A stretch of DNA of 43,521 nucleotides from Sperchopsis tessellata (taxonomy: Eukaryota; Arthropoda; Insecta; Coleoptera; Hydrophilidae). Below, piece by piece: positions 21,301 through 30,275 of this stretch. Each line of letters begins with the position of its first letter. The first letter of the stretch is position 1. Made by a program: the position numbers and the translations under genes. The DNA lies in NCBI GenBank assembly GCA_033557685.1, contig JAWQRN010000060.1, forward strand, positions 1 through 43,521. Direction: 5' to 3'. The notes below the pieces were generated by a model, which saw only the letters and a program-made list of their open reading frames with translations, did no database searches and was not told the origin of the DNA.

Positions 21301-22226
21301 ATTTTGACTGTGTACAATTTTTTTATCACAACGATATCAACATGAAAGCCTGTGGGAATGACTACGAAATAAAAGTATTAAGAATGATTATATTCACTAT
21401 ATGTTCAATAATTATTATTAACAAAATTTAAATGTTCGGTAAAATATAGAAAAATTGCATACCATCTGAAAAATTCTCTCGAGTATTTGGTATCTGAATA
21501 TTAACTGTATGAAGAGGGCACGAAGATCCAAAACTTTGCTGAATGTAACTTCCACCACAGTCCCGTGCACAATCTTTTAAGATGTCTGTTGGTACCCAAG
21601 GCTTCTGAAGTGCTAGTCGCATTTTCTCTTCAATATCCTTCACAAGCTTAGGAACATATCCAACTTGTTCGGCAGAAGTTGCTTTAATAGTTTCTCTGGG
21701 TAAGCGTTCGATTAAGAACATCAAAACTCTACGTACTTCTACTTCATTGCAATATAAAATGGATTGATAGCCCATGTCGCCACGAAAACCAAGTTCTTTT
21801 ATTTGTTCTGCAAGCTGAGTTGCTAGCTGTAGTTTGAGAGTCATTGAAGGTGCTAATTTTCGAGGCAGTTTTGTTCCAGGTATTATTGCTTCTAAGCAAC
21901 AGGCTATGGCACTGACAACAGTGTCTGGAGTGAAGTTTTTAAGGCTAGTAACATCATCATCAAACTCACTGTAAGAAGAAAAGAGAATAAATAGTAATAG
22001 ATAATACTGGGGCTGTGGAAGTCTACGTACGGAATTAATACATAGTACTATTTTGAGTTGACATATCACTTTCAATATGAAAGAGAACTAATAATGACAA
22101 TACTAGTTTAAGAATAATTTTGTTCTTTTGAAGTATTAAGGAATATAAAATGGTACTGTTAATCAAAATGGCTCACCAGTTGAGATTCTTTAGTGAATCT
22201 ATAATAATATTATCCACTTCTTCCAT
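12333..22226 (-). CDS. CCDC22: CCDC22 homologue, subunit of the CCC endosomal recycling complex
   Basis: Seven exons on the minus strand: 22226-22177, 21968-21463, 18845-18493, 16930-16697, 15870-15731, 15517-15352 and 12587-12333. All have GT/AG borders and phases agree. The total is 1704 bases, 567 residues (human 627). The N-terminus MEEVDNIIIDSLKNLNCEF and the calponin-homology-like NN-CH domain (to about residue 150: LGFRGDMGYQSILYCNEVEV, LFLIERLP-type motif) are typical. LQKPWVPTDILKDC follows. From about residue 260 the protein is coiled coil, including VQLANQWNDVQSPLLEQY, YTRRILEIIGNIKKQNDEI, LNGQLDRSFTLSDELIF and DETARKAYKLLVALH. CCDC22 with CCDC93 and COMMD proteins forms the CCC complex, which works with Retriever and WASH on endosomes. 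Introns 2, 4 and 6 are inflated by transposable elements, but the coding frame is intact. Confidence 0.95.
12755..13004 (+). pseudogene. Non-LTR retrotransposon fragment, 5' part (fingers of RT)
   Basis: Plus-strand reading gives AAKIAELLDKHMKDGSFP, a stop, LKIANICPIYKGQTTESSNYRPIANLTD, then about 20 decayed codons up to the LTR-like repeat at 13005. NYRPIA is the RT fingers motif of CR1/Jockey-type elements. The reading order continues at 14616 on the far side of the repeat. Lies in CCDC22 intron 6. Confidence 0.75.
13005..14611. mobile_element. LTR-like repeat, copy A (probable solo LTR)
   Basis: A 1607-bp unit that starts TGTAACAG and ends CTGTTACA, the short TG...CA inverted termini of retroviral-type LTRs. 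Flanking tetramers ATAT and ATAG are a plausible 4-bp target duplication with one change. It aligns along most of its length with copy B (25966-27595), for example TTAACCGGGGAA near the left end, AAATAAAATAACGCAAAT, CTAGTCCTCTAGTTACC and the right end GGAAACCTCATACTGTTACA. There is no gag, pol or tRNA-primer site within it and no coding frame. It interrupts a non-LTR element in CCDC22 intron 6. Confidence 0.75.
14616..14970 (+). pseudogene. Non-LTR retrotransposon fragment, 3' part (continuation of 12755-13004)
   Basis: With frame changes the plus strand gives INKLDIIGLKENSISMVRNY, an NRQQYIV segment, and then KGSILGYTLFSS, matching the RT palm order (xxKLxxxGLxGxxxxWxxSYLxNRxQYV...GVPQGSILGPxLF). 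It follows copy A directly and completes the motif order begun at 12755, so the two are halves of one element split by the LTR-like repeat. Confidence 0.65.
14985..15115 (-). pseudogene. Short non-LTR RT fragment, opposite strand
   Basis: Minus-strand reading of the segment around 15010-15060 gives DRSAPQGSILEPIL, a degenerate GVPQGSILGPIL motif of reverse transcriptase. It is a separate small relic, oriented opposite to the preceding fragment, in CCDC22 intron 6. Confidence 0.5.
15871..16696. other. CCDC22 intron 4, unremarkable
   Basis: About 0.8 kb of AT-rich intron between exons 4 and 5. Open frames here are short and show no family resemblance; I see no identifiable element. Confidence 0.5.
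17058..18316 (-). mobile_element. tRNA-derived SINE, copy 2, split by an LTR-like insertion
   Basis: The SINE occupies 17073-17353 plus 18277-18301, flanked by a perfect 15-bp target duplication TAAAAGAGACCTATA (17058-17072 and 18302-18316). Read on the minus strand, the tRNA-like head has an A box TAGCTCAGCGG (complement of 18281-18291) and a B box GGTTCGAGACTC (complement of 17314-17325). The body shares ATTTTGCCGCATCCAG and CTATGGCCAATCACC with copy 1. The tail is a simple AAACAAACAAAC-type run at 17074-17085. Copy 1 reads straight through the point where this copy is interrupted. Lies in CCDC22 intron 3. Confidence 0.85.
17354..18272. mobile_element. LTR-like element inserted in SINE copy 2 (probable solo LTR)
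   Basis: A 919-bp unit beginning TGATAAGC and ending GGTAACA, flanked by GTAT (17350-17353) and GTAC (18273-18276), a 4-bp target duplication with one change. Removing it restores the SINE. It contains an internal tandem duplication of about 193 bp: ATAAAGATAAAAGGAAACAA recurs at 17431 and 17624, as does TAAGTTAAGTTGCAAAA. No coding frame is present. It does not obviously match the longer LTR family (copies A and B), so it is a separate family. Confidence 0.7.
19390..20235 (+). pseudogene. piggyBac-like transposase relic, internally deleted
   Basis: The N-terminus reads MSRKYLSKGKLTAVMEDI... and DSAYSDEDSV, an acidic start typical of piggyBac transposases. After AWRDNKKVLVLS the sequence passes quickly to AGHWPLSTFYGILDQVGINC, RTSFLRDLGFSLVKPHLEYR and finally a cysteine-rich tail in another frame (YIRCQKYICSEHRSKQCSNC). 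The DDD catalytic domain between them is missing. Several stops and frameshifts follow. The Cys-rich end matches the family's C-terminal zinc finger. Ends with TTAA are not certain. Lies in CCDC22 intron 2. Confidence 0.7.
20500..21040 (+). mobile_element. Internally deleted non-LTR element (EN start joined to C-terminus)
   Basis: The plus strand has a leader, then ELRIGTWNVCSTLQPSK, the first motif (xIGTWNV) of the apurinic-type endonuclease of non-LTR elements, running on as MQEIAEKIMEDG. Some 15 codons later it reads LEARARGRPRRRWKCW, then with shifts MPCKP..ERWREVEEQPKIHRG. The ARGRPRRRW...DRxxWRxLVxxAxxHxG pattern is the extreme C-terminus of the same type of ORF. The endonuclease body and the whole reverse transcriptase are absent, so this is a deletion derivative of about 0.5 kb. 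Lies in CCDC22 intron 2. Confidence 0.65.
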
Positions 22227-23615
22227 TGATTCGGCGACGGTTCATTCAATACACAAATATAACCTTAAATAAGGTCAACTGTCAAAACATTATCAGATGT
22301 TTACGTGTGTGAATGCAACAAAGGCAATGTTGTTATTCTTGTTTTGATGGACACTTAGAGAGTATTTTTACTTTATTGCGGTATTCATCAAATTAGTGAA
22401 TTTTGATAATTTACAAAAACGCACATGCTTTCGAGGCTACAAGTTATGTTCGATTTAAGTTTAATACAATTCGTATATTGTTTAATATTTGCTCTGATAT
22501 ATCATAAAATGGATATTATTTGGTTACGAATGTATAATCCAAATTTAAGCCTTTTGCATTGAAATAAAGACTAGTGGACTAGCCATAACATTAACAAAAT
22601 ATAGCAATTTTTTATAAACAATATAATGCGAATAACCCAATGGTGTAAGCCTCAACAATATTTTCTTTTTAATTGTTAAGGTTTCCATGTAAAAAACTCG
22701 TTCAATTTACCCAAAATTCTGTACACGTGGTAGCTTCTGGTATTCATTTACTGCGTAAATCGAACATGGTCCATCGTTCGAGGTCATTAAAGTTGAAGCA
22801 AATTTAGAATTTCAGAACTAGTTCTTGAACACAATGCTAGCGAGATGTATGTCAAACTAAATGATTAATATGCATATTTATGTCGATCTTTATTTAATAA
22901 TATGCTGCATATTTCGTATAGCTGAATCATATATATCTGCTGTGAAAGTTAACGATTTAGATAATTGTAAATCGATGTTATAAACCTTTCAAATAGATGA
23001 TGCAGCATTTTGATCTATCCATGAGCGCTCTATTCAGGTAGTCTACCAAAAAGCATTACAGTTCTTAAAATGCTAAGTGTGCTCGGTGTGACTTCAACAT
23101 TACGCTGGAATAGAAAGAGAGAACTAATGTAAATCATGGATTAAAAGTATCTACAAACATATTTATGCAATCTCCTATATAGACTGTGTTCGGTTGGTAA
23201 TTTTGGGCATTGTTTCATACATTACGGCACGTACACGAGGATTTAGCATTTAGATTTTTATGATTTACCGTAAATGTTAAATAGTGTACAAATACAATAC
23301 AAATTGTGATCTTCGTTAATGTAATTTCTATGTTAATTTATAAAACGTAAATTTGCCACTTCGGACACGTCCATAATCTAACAAACGAAAAAGTGTCAAG
23401 AGATATTAGTTTTTCTAGTCTAGTGTAAAATGTAGTTTAGAAGATGAACCGCTGTGCATAAATTAACATTTGTGCATGTTCATTAGATGTACCCCACTCT
23501 TGCTGTCATTATGACATTTCCAATTTTAACCTCAGATATCCATGTAGTTATTAAGTTAACAGTTATTTTATAGTAGTTATTTTAATTTACTAGCTGCCTT
23601 AACAACTTAAAAACA
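22227..23615. other. Head-to-head intergenic region between CCDC22 and MBLAC1
   Basis: About 1.4 kb of AT-rich DNA that should contain both promoters and 5' leaders. I find no transposase fragment, RNA gene or clear core-promoter motif. Confidence 0.5.
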
Positions 23616-24218
23616 ATGTGTTCACCATATGAAGTTGCTGTTCTTTTCAATGGATACTCGAAAATAGCAGAAGAAGGGTTCTTAGCTAATTGCTCTTGCA
23701 CGCTGATAAAAGGACCAAAGAATATAATTGTAGACACCATGACCTCCTGGGATGGAGCAAAAATTGTAGCAGCGTTAAAAGCACACAAACTGAATCCTTC
23801 TGATATAAGTTATTGCATTTGTAGTCATGGTCATTCAGATCATATAGGCTGTAATTATTTGTTTCAAGATGCATTGCATATCGTAGGGCATTGTATATCA
23901 AGAAAAGATATATATTACATGCATGATTTTAAATCTGGGCATGACTATGAAATAGATGATTATGTTAAAGTTGTACCGACACCAGGGCATACACTGCAAG
24001 ATATTTCTGTAATAGTGAGAACGAGATCAAAAGGGATAGTTGCTGTAACTGGTGATTTATTTGAAAATGAACATGACTTGGAGGATGACAATATTTGGAA
24101 AGCTGCGGGAAGCGATTCAGTGGAAATGCAGCTTGAGAGTCGTAACAAAATACTGAAGTTTACGAATTGGATAGTGCCAGGGCATGGAGGTATGTTTAGA
24201 GTTGAAAGGAGTGGCTGA
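23616..24218 (+). CDS. MBLAC1: MBLAC1-like metallo-beta-lactamase-fold hydrolase
   Basis: Single-exon gene of 200 codons starting at the first ATG (AACAATGTG). It carries the full set of metallo-beta-lactamase-fold metal ligands: HGHSDH at residues 71-76, H125 in PTPGHT, D147 in AVTGDLFE, and H190 in IVPGHG. The GHG segment and short C-terminus resemble MBLAC1 (human 266 residues, swip-10 in nematodes) rather than the larger RNase Z or glyoxalase II families. Family knowledge: MBLAC1 has been linked to 3' processing of replication-dependent histone pre-mRNA. No signal peptide is apparent, consistent with a cytosolic or nuclear enzyme. A polyadenylation signal AATAAA lies at 24418-24423. The absence of introns is notable beside its multi-exon neighbours. 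Confidence 0.9.
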   Translation: MCSPYEVAVLFNGYSKIAEEGFLANCSCTLIKGPKNIIVDTMTSWDGAKIVAALKAHKLNPSDISYCICSHGHSDHIGCNYLFQDALHIVGHCISRKDIYYMHDFKSGHDYEIDDYVKVVPTPGHTLQDISVIVRTRSKGIVAVTGDLFENEHDLEDDNIWKAAGSDSVEMQLESRNKILKFTNWIVPGHGGMFRVERSG

Positions 24219-24417
24219 TGAAACGTGTGAATTTAGTGATATTGAGAACAAAGGTGAAATGGTTTCAATTGGAGTACTGCAGTTCTACATGAAGACAAAG
24301 AAATATACAATGACAAGGCTACTTTTTTCTTTTGTTTTATAAGTTATACATTTTTTTTTAACTTAAATGTTGTGATATTTTTATAATCTTATATTAAAGC
24401 TATTAAATACATTTTAT

Positions 24418-24423
24418 AATAAA
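24418..24423 (+). terminator. Polyadenylation signal AATAAA of MBLAC1
   Basis: Canonical AATAAA about 200 bases past the stop, followed by a T-rich stretch. ATTAAA variants upstream (near 24392 and 24401) are alternatives. Confidence 0.5.
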
Positions 24424-24513
24424 ATAGTGCACTTTTTCATGTTGTTAAATGGCAAAAAAACAAATTTAATATATTAGATCAGCGGTCTAGACATCACTTT
24501 GAACAATTATTTT

Positions 24514-25661
24514 TCAGTAAGTCAACTTAGCTAACCATGAAAAATTATAAAAACGGTCGTTCAGTTGAACTTGTATACCCATTAAAAATAGCAGTATTTC
24601 ATCGTGAAGTTCAAAAAGGTGATTAAGTACTTTACCCCATGACAACCAACGTACATCTGCATGTAGTAAGAGCTGAGTGTGTTGACTTCCCATTTCCTCG
24701 CACAGAACTTTAAAAATGCGGGAACTTAGTGGACGAGCCTTAATGAAATTGACAACTTTAACAATTTCATCTAATGCTTTTTTCAAATCTGCTGACATAT
24801 TTTTGGACGCTAATGATTCCCTGTGCATGGAGCAATGATTCTGAACAACTCCAGATATGACAGCTTGAATCAAAGCAATTAATCCTTTCATTCTTCCTGA
24901 CATTGCGCAGGCTCCATCAGTGCTAATTCCAAAACACTTTGACCACTGTATTCCATTTTTTGTTATAAAATGATTCAAACTATTAAACAAAGGTTCAGCT
25001 GTATTACGTCCAAGTAGTGAATTGCAAAACAACAACTCGTATCAAATAAATGCTAGCAAATTAGCAGTACTAGAGACGTCCGTACTCTCATCTAATTGTA
25101 AGGAATAATATTGGATATTTAGCACTTTTGAAATTATCTGCACTTTTATATTAATTGCCATATCTTCAATCTTATTCTTGACAGTATCATTTGATAATGA
25201 AATTATATTTAAATATTTTGCCATTTTATCTCCTAACATTCTTCTCGTTATTATTTTAGTAGCGGGTAGAATCAGTTGCTCTGCAATGGTGTGAGATTTG
25301 CCAGCTTTTCCTACTAGTAGAGATACTTGAAATGATGCTCCTACTGCTTTTTTATTGATGGTACCAGTTGTCGTGTTTTGCATTACTTTTTGAGCAGAAG
25401 CGAGTTCTAGCCGTCTTATTTAAAAAAAAATCAATATTGACCATGATTTGTTTCCAATTGACGATGGAGTTTTGCGGGTTTCATACATTCGTTTGATAAA
25501 AATTCGTTACATAAAACACAGACAGGTTTTTCCACATCTTTAATGCAGGTATACGAAAATTCAAACGATAAATACTCAGCACAATATTTTGCTGTTCCAT
25601 CGTCAGAGTCACACTCATCTATTTTTCATTTCAACGATTCAGATTTTAACCAGCCATCCAT
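24514..25661 (-). pseudogene. hAT-family transposase, ZBED5/SCAND3-like, N-terminal half
   Basis: Read from 25661 leftward: MDGWLKSESL, a stop, then a BED-type zinc finger VEKPVCVLCNEFLSNECMKP...LHRQLETNH. After a frameshift come ASFQVSLLVGKAGKSHTIAE, YYSLQLDESTDVSSTANLLA, a stop at about 25040, and then FCNSLLGRNTAEPLFN, GISTDGACAMSGRMKGLIAL, QNHCSMHRESLASKNM and HADVRWLSWGKVLNHLFEL. These are the conserved blocks of ZBED5-type hAT proteins, including LDESTD and STDGA...M acidic motifs and the HC-H/RWLS region. It stops after NFSWLAKLTY, before the C-terminal dimerisation domain. Two stops and one frameshift make it a pseudogene. Confidence 0.88.
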
Positions 25662-25965
25662 TTTAATGGGTTTATGTGAAGAGAAATTAATCACACAGTA
25701 ACAACTCATAGTTTAAAACACAGATAGGTAATGTTCGCAGTACAAACTTAAGGTCACTAATACGTAACAAAATGTGTTACTATTTTGAAGTTTGGATACA
25801 AATTGAATCCTATGAAGGTTTTATACAAACTTTTATACACAGAGTAGGCTAATAGTATGTAACTACAAATTTATGACAGGATGCACGTTCATCCCAGTAG
25901 GTGAGGTATAAAAGCGTATTATCCAAGTATTAGGAAAGGATGGTAAAAAAAATAAACTACAGTAC

Positions 25966-27595
25966 TGTAACGATGTCAAGAACCTGAGCACGAAGCACCA
26001 AGATAACAGTTTTCACTTGGAGGAGGTGTTGACTACTTAACCGGGGAATTAATGAACTATTACTCATGAAGCGAGTTAGTTCTAAACTATGTGATACATC
26101 TAAAGGCAGATAATGATAATAGGACTCTTGAAGTGTGTAAGTAACCTGAAAAGAGGAAGTGGAGATCGCCGAAACAAATAAAATAACGCAAATTAGTCGA
26201 AATACTATATTAAATAAAAAGGACATGTACAAAGATAATTGCCACAGTCGGCAAGCCACCTGCAGTAAGCCGGACACGTGCTGAATATTGAATGTTAGGA
26301 TGCCAAGTAGAAAAGATGAGAGCTATGACCTGGTCGAAAATCGTCTATTAATACTTGCCGTTTTACGGTTCAGAAACGAGCCTAGCTCTCTGAGTACCTG
26401 GTGGAGAAAGTTATGATGGAGAGATAAAAGGCACGAGGATCTAGACTTGCTGGATATGCGTCTATTTATACCTGTCATTTTACGATTCAGGGACGAGCCT
26501 AGTCCTCTAGTTACCCTGTCAGTGAGAATAATAAAGTACACGTGCTTGGCTGAAAGGCAAATGACTTTCCGATTGTAACAATAAATATAACACCGCTATA
26601 TATTACGGAAACAAAAGAATATGACAAGAAACCATGAAAATAAAATATCTAACAGTAAAAGTAAAATATGGCAATAACAAGACAAGAAAGGGCAATGTAT
26701 GCTTTAACTGTTCATTAATGAAGTAACAGAAATAAAATATTATGATATGATAAATAATAAAAAAAGACAATGAAACTTGAAAATACAGTAACGAGGTAAT
26801 ATAAATAAAATATTACTATGGTAAATAATAAAAAAAGGACAATGAAACTTGAAAATACAGTAACGATGTAACACAAAATAAGACGTGGGTATACACTCGC
26901 GGTTATTCGATGCATGTCGCAGGGAGGTTTTTAAAGATAGAGAAACTTACTGGGGTTTGTATTAATTACAATGGACAGTTAAATATATTAGATGAGCGGA
27001 AAGCTAACTAGATATCTTTCGGCTCCTCAATTAAGCTACGCTGATTAAATAAATGAAACAGTCATGAAGGATTATTTACAACAATTAAAACGACGTTATT
27101 CTGGAACAAGCATTAGACTGTTTTCCGTTCACGTAGTATAACGTTAATACAGCATGCCTTCTAAGCCTGGCTTTGAATATCCTGCGGAAGGCCCCAAATG
27201 AATATATAATGACTACAAGTTTTACGGTTTTGCGTTCACGTAGTATAACGCAAGTATGCTCGATATTTAAGGGCTTCGACCCGACCAAGCGTCTACATGA
27301 TTGGAGGACAACGTCCTTCAATGGCATGTAAGCTTTTTTATTCCAAATACGCGCCAGCTAAGTAAATATATCTCTCACTGTCACTCGTATGTAGCAATCG
27401 GAAGCTCCCTCTCTGACTCTATAGAAAAATATTGCGGTGGTGACGGAAATTTGGCCCGAACACGCATCCCTTTGGTAGGTAGAGAATTTTACTATTCAGT
27501 GACGTCACCAGAAAAATATGCTTTCAAAGAGTAAAACTGAAATTTGATTAAAATGGAAAAAAAAATTAATAATTAGGAAATCTCGTACTGTTACA
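25966..27595. mobile_element. LTR-like repeat, copy B (probable solo LTR)
   Basis: A 1630-bp copy of the family seen at 13005-14611, same orientation, beginning TGTAACGA and ending CTGTTACA. Flanks are GTAC and ATAC, a 4-bp target duplication with one change. It differs from copy A by substitutions, indels and an internal tandem duplication of about 117 bp: a TCTATTWATAC...TTTTACGRTTCAG...GACGAGCCTAG block recurs at 26344 and 26461. It has no coding frame. Its right edge lies at the end of a decayed non-LTR element. Confidence 0.75.
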
Positions 27596-27689
27596 ATACA
27601 CACGAAAGGACTGTTGGTTCTATCCAGGTGCTTACCTGCACAAAGGGTAAATGTGGTAAATTAGAGTTCTTTCCTCAAAGAGTGAATGC

Positions 27690-29310
27690 ACTGCACACTG
27701 TTTTGTTTTTATTCAGAAGCAATTGATTCGATGAAAACCTCATCTCTGCCTCAGACATTAACCCATTCTTCCTGCACCAAAACCGCATCACCACCATACA
27801 CCATAAAAGAAGTGTCATCCGCGAATAAAAATTCCTTTGCATTAACACTCTGGCATGTCATTTATAGCAATTAGAAAAAGCAGCGTTCCCATTATGGAGC
27901 TCTAGGGCACACCCAGACTGGCAGGGAACTCTGCACTCAGACTTCCACCGAAGAATATTCTCTGATCCCGACCCTGTGTATAAGATGTTATAAGGCCCAA
28001 GGCTCAGCCATGAAAACCGTAGTGTGTCAATTTGCCTAAGAGGATTTCATGGAACACACAGTCGAAGGCCTTACTAAGGTCCAAGAAAATCTCTTCAACC
28101 GTCTCAGAGTTCTCCCAGGCCTTCTCCACAAAAGCTATCATAGCATCCACCGTATCACCATACTGGTCTCTGTACATGAGCTTGCTCGGGCTCCAGAGAA
28201 GAGACTATTTTCTTAAATAAAATTCTCTCAAAGACCCTCTAAAGACAAGGAAGCAGAGAGATAGGTCGATAGTTTGTTTTATTCATGGCATCACTGTCCT
28301 TAAACACAGGAATTACCTTGGCCACCTTTAATTTGGTCGGGAAAACACCCTCCTCCAAACAGTTATTTATGTCAGTCGAAGGTGCAGCAATCTCCTTTGA
28401 CATACTCTTTAAAATTCTCACATTCATCCTGGGATTTTTTGTTTTTTATGGTGCTATTTCATCCATAATATCCTCGGTCACAACCGGTCGAAAGAACATC
28501 ACTCGACCGTCACTTCAGCTAAAAGGTGTACTGCGTTTTGTTGTTGTTTTCTTCGAATTTTATTAACCAGTTCATTTGCAATATTTGTAAAAAAATAAAT
28601 TGAATTCATCTGTACTCATATTATCTGTATCTTCTCTATGGTTTTTTCTACTAGTTCCTTCGTTTATAATGGACCATGTTGTTTTAGATTTACTGTAAGA
28701 CAATTAAATTTTCCTAAAGTTATAGTCACGTTTCTTATTTTTCTGAAGCAGTTGATGTTTCCTGAAGTTGACAGTCTTGCCTTACTTCACTGTCCTTGGA
28801 GAGTCAATGTCATACGAGTCTCAGGTGTTCTTTTTTCTTTCCTTTCCTCGTCAAACCAAAACTCCATGCCTCCTCTCTCTCTCTCCGTACTGATTTTATA
28901 TTTTGGAGAGGGCAACTCAATCTCTTGGAAAAACCTATCAAACGATTCAGCATCCCCAGAGTTATATAAATGACTCCAATCAATTTGGCTTACATACACC
29001 ATAAGATGGTTAACATTTTGTTCATTGTTAGATTTTTTAAAGTTATACTTGACCTTTTTCAAATTTCTCCTCTTTAGCGGCGTAAATCAAAGCCTCTGGC
29101 CATAGTGGTCCGATATCCATGCATCCATGTTCCAAGCAAATGCCTCTTCCATGTTATTAAACAAATTGTCAATGCAGGTACCAGTTTCACCCTGAAATCT
29201 AGTTGGGTTCGATATCATCTGACGAAGACGATAGGAATTCAAGATATTCAGACATCTAGTTTTGTGACGATCATGAATAATATTGTAATATACTATTGTT
29301 AATTGTAGGA
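27690..29310 (-). pseudogene. Jockey/CR1-type non-LTR retrotransposon, decayed
   Basis: On the minus strand, in order: an endonuclease end (NILNSYRLRQMISNPTRF...TCIDNLFNN...ISDHYGQ, about 29310-29090), a linker (SQIDWSHLYNSGDAESFDRF, 29062-28787), RT fingers (VFPTKLKVAKVIPVFKDSD and NYRPISLLP, 28427-28239), then TVDAMIAFVEKAW, FLDLSKAFDCV.HEILLGKL, GVP.SSIMGTLLFLIAIND and FADDTSFMVYGG near 27800. Stops and frameshifts break it repeatedly, but motif order is complete through the FADD box. The 5' end is missing. It ends next to LTR-like copy B. Confidence 0.87.
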
Positions 29311-30275
29311 GTCGAATGAAACAAATTTTTATACTATAAAATACTTTATTTGCTATATTTATATATGTAGGTTTAATGATATTTACATACAGTACTTTAA
29401 AAGCTGTAAATTTAAAACGTACAATAATATATTTGGATTATTTTAACCACAGTAGTTTATTTTAAATAGCTTAATATTTATTAATTTGTTTAATTTCAAC
29501 AGTAACCTTAAAGCTAGATTGCAAAATTCAGATATTTTAAAAAACTTAGGTAGTTGGAGCTTTTAGAGAACTACACATACGTCATCATGCGCAAAAATCT
29601 CAGTCGCCCAGACGAGTCCAAGTGGCAAGTTAAGAGAAGGCATCTACAGATCTCTAAAGGCGTATTGTGATTGTACAACAAAGATGGTTTCATATCAATT
29701 GTAACAAATTACAGACATAAAATATTGCTTAGATTTTATTTCAAATTAACACCATTAACAAATATGTACTTTACGATAATTAAAACTTTCACTACGTGTT
29801 AAATTATTTTGAAATCTATAGCAAAAATAATAAAATTAAGACGATAAATCTCTCATTGTTTATATAAAAACTGCATTACTTAAAGCTATGCAATATAAAC
29901 TTAAAATATTATACATAATTATAAATGTACTATTAATATCTTTGAGAACATTAATTCTAAATTAATTTTAAATAACTTAAAAAATAAAAGATTTAGCCTC
30001 TACATCACAACATAAATAAATTTACAATTTATTTAACTGGGAAGAAAATAGATTCAAATAAATACAGTTAAAAACAAACAGCAATTTTCAAATTCATGAT
30101 GGCTATTGTTTACAGAGGAAGAAATGGAAAAATATCTTAAAAAATAGAGAGTAAAAAACAAAACATTCATAAAGTTTCCTACAAATTAATATCAAAAAAT
30201 TTTCTAAGCGATTTGAGAAAATTGTTATATGAATGGAAACGTTTATGACATTTGTAATTTTTTGGGTAGTTATTT
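29311..30275. other. RnrL downstream region / probable 3' UTR
   Basis: About 1 kb of AT-rich DNA with no coding signal. A TTTATT at 30028-30033 (AATAAA on the minus strand), about 245 bases past the RnrL stop, is a reasonable polyadenylation signal. Others lie further left, for example near 29346. Confidence 0.4.

Noticed and set aside
28285..28973. Plus-strand open frames of 93 and 111 codons
   Set aside because: Antisense shadows of the non-LTR element on the minus strand, which shows ordered RT motifs.
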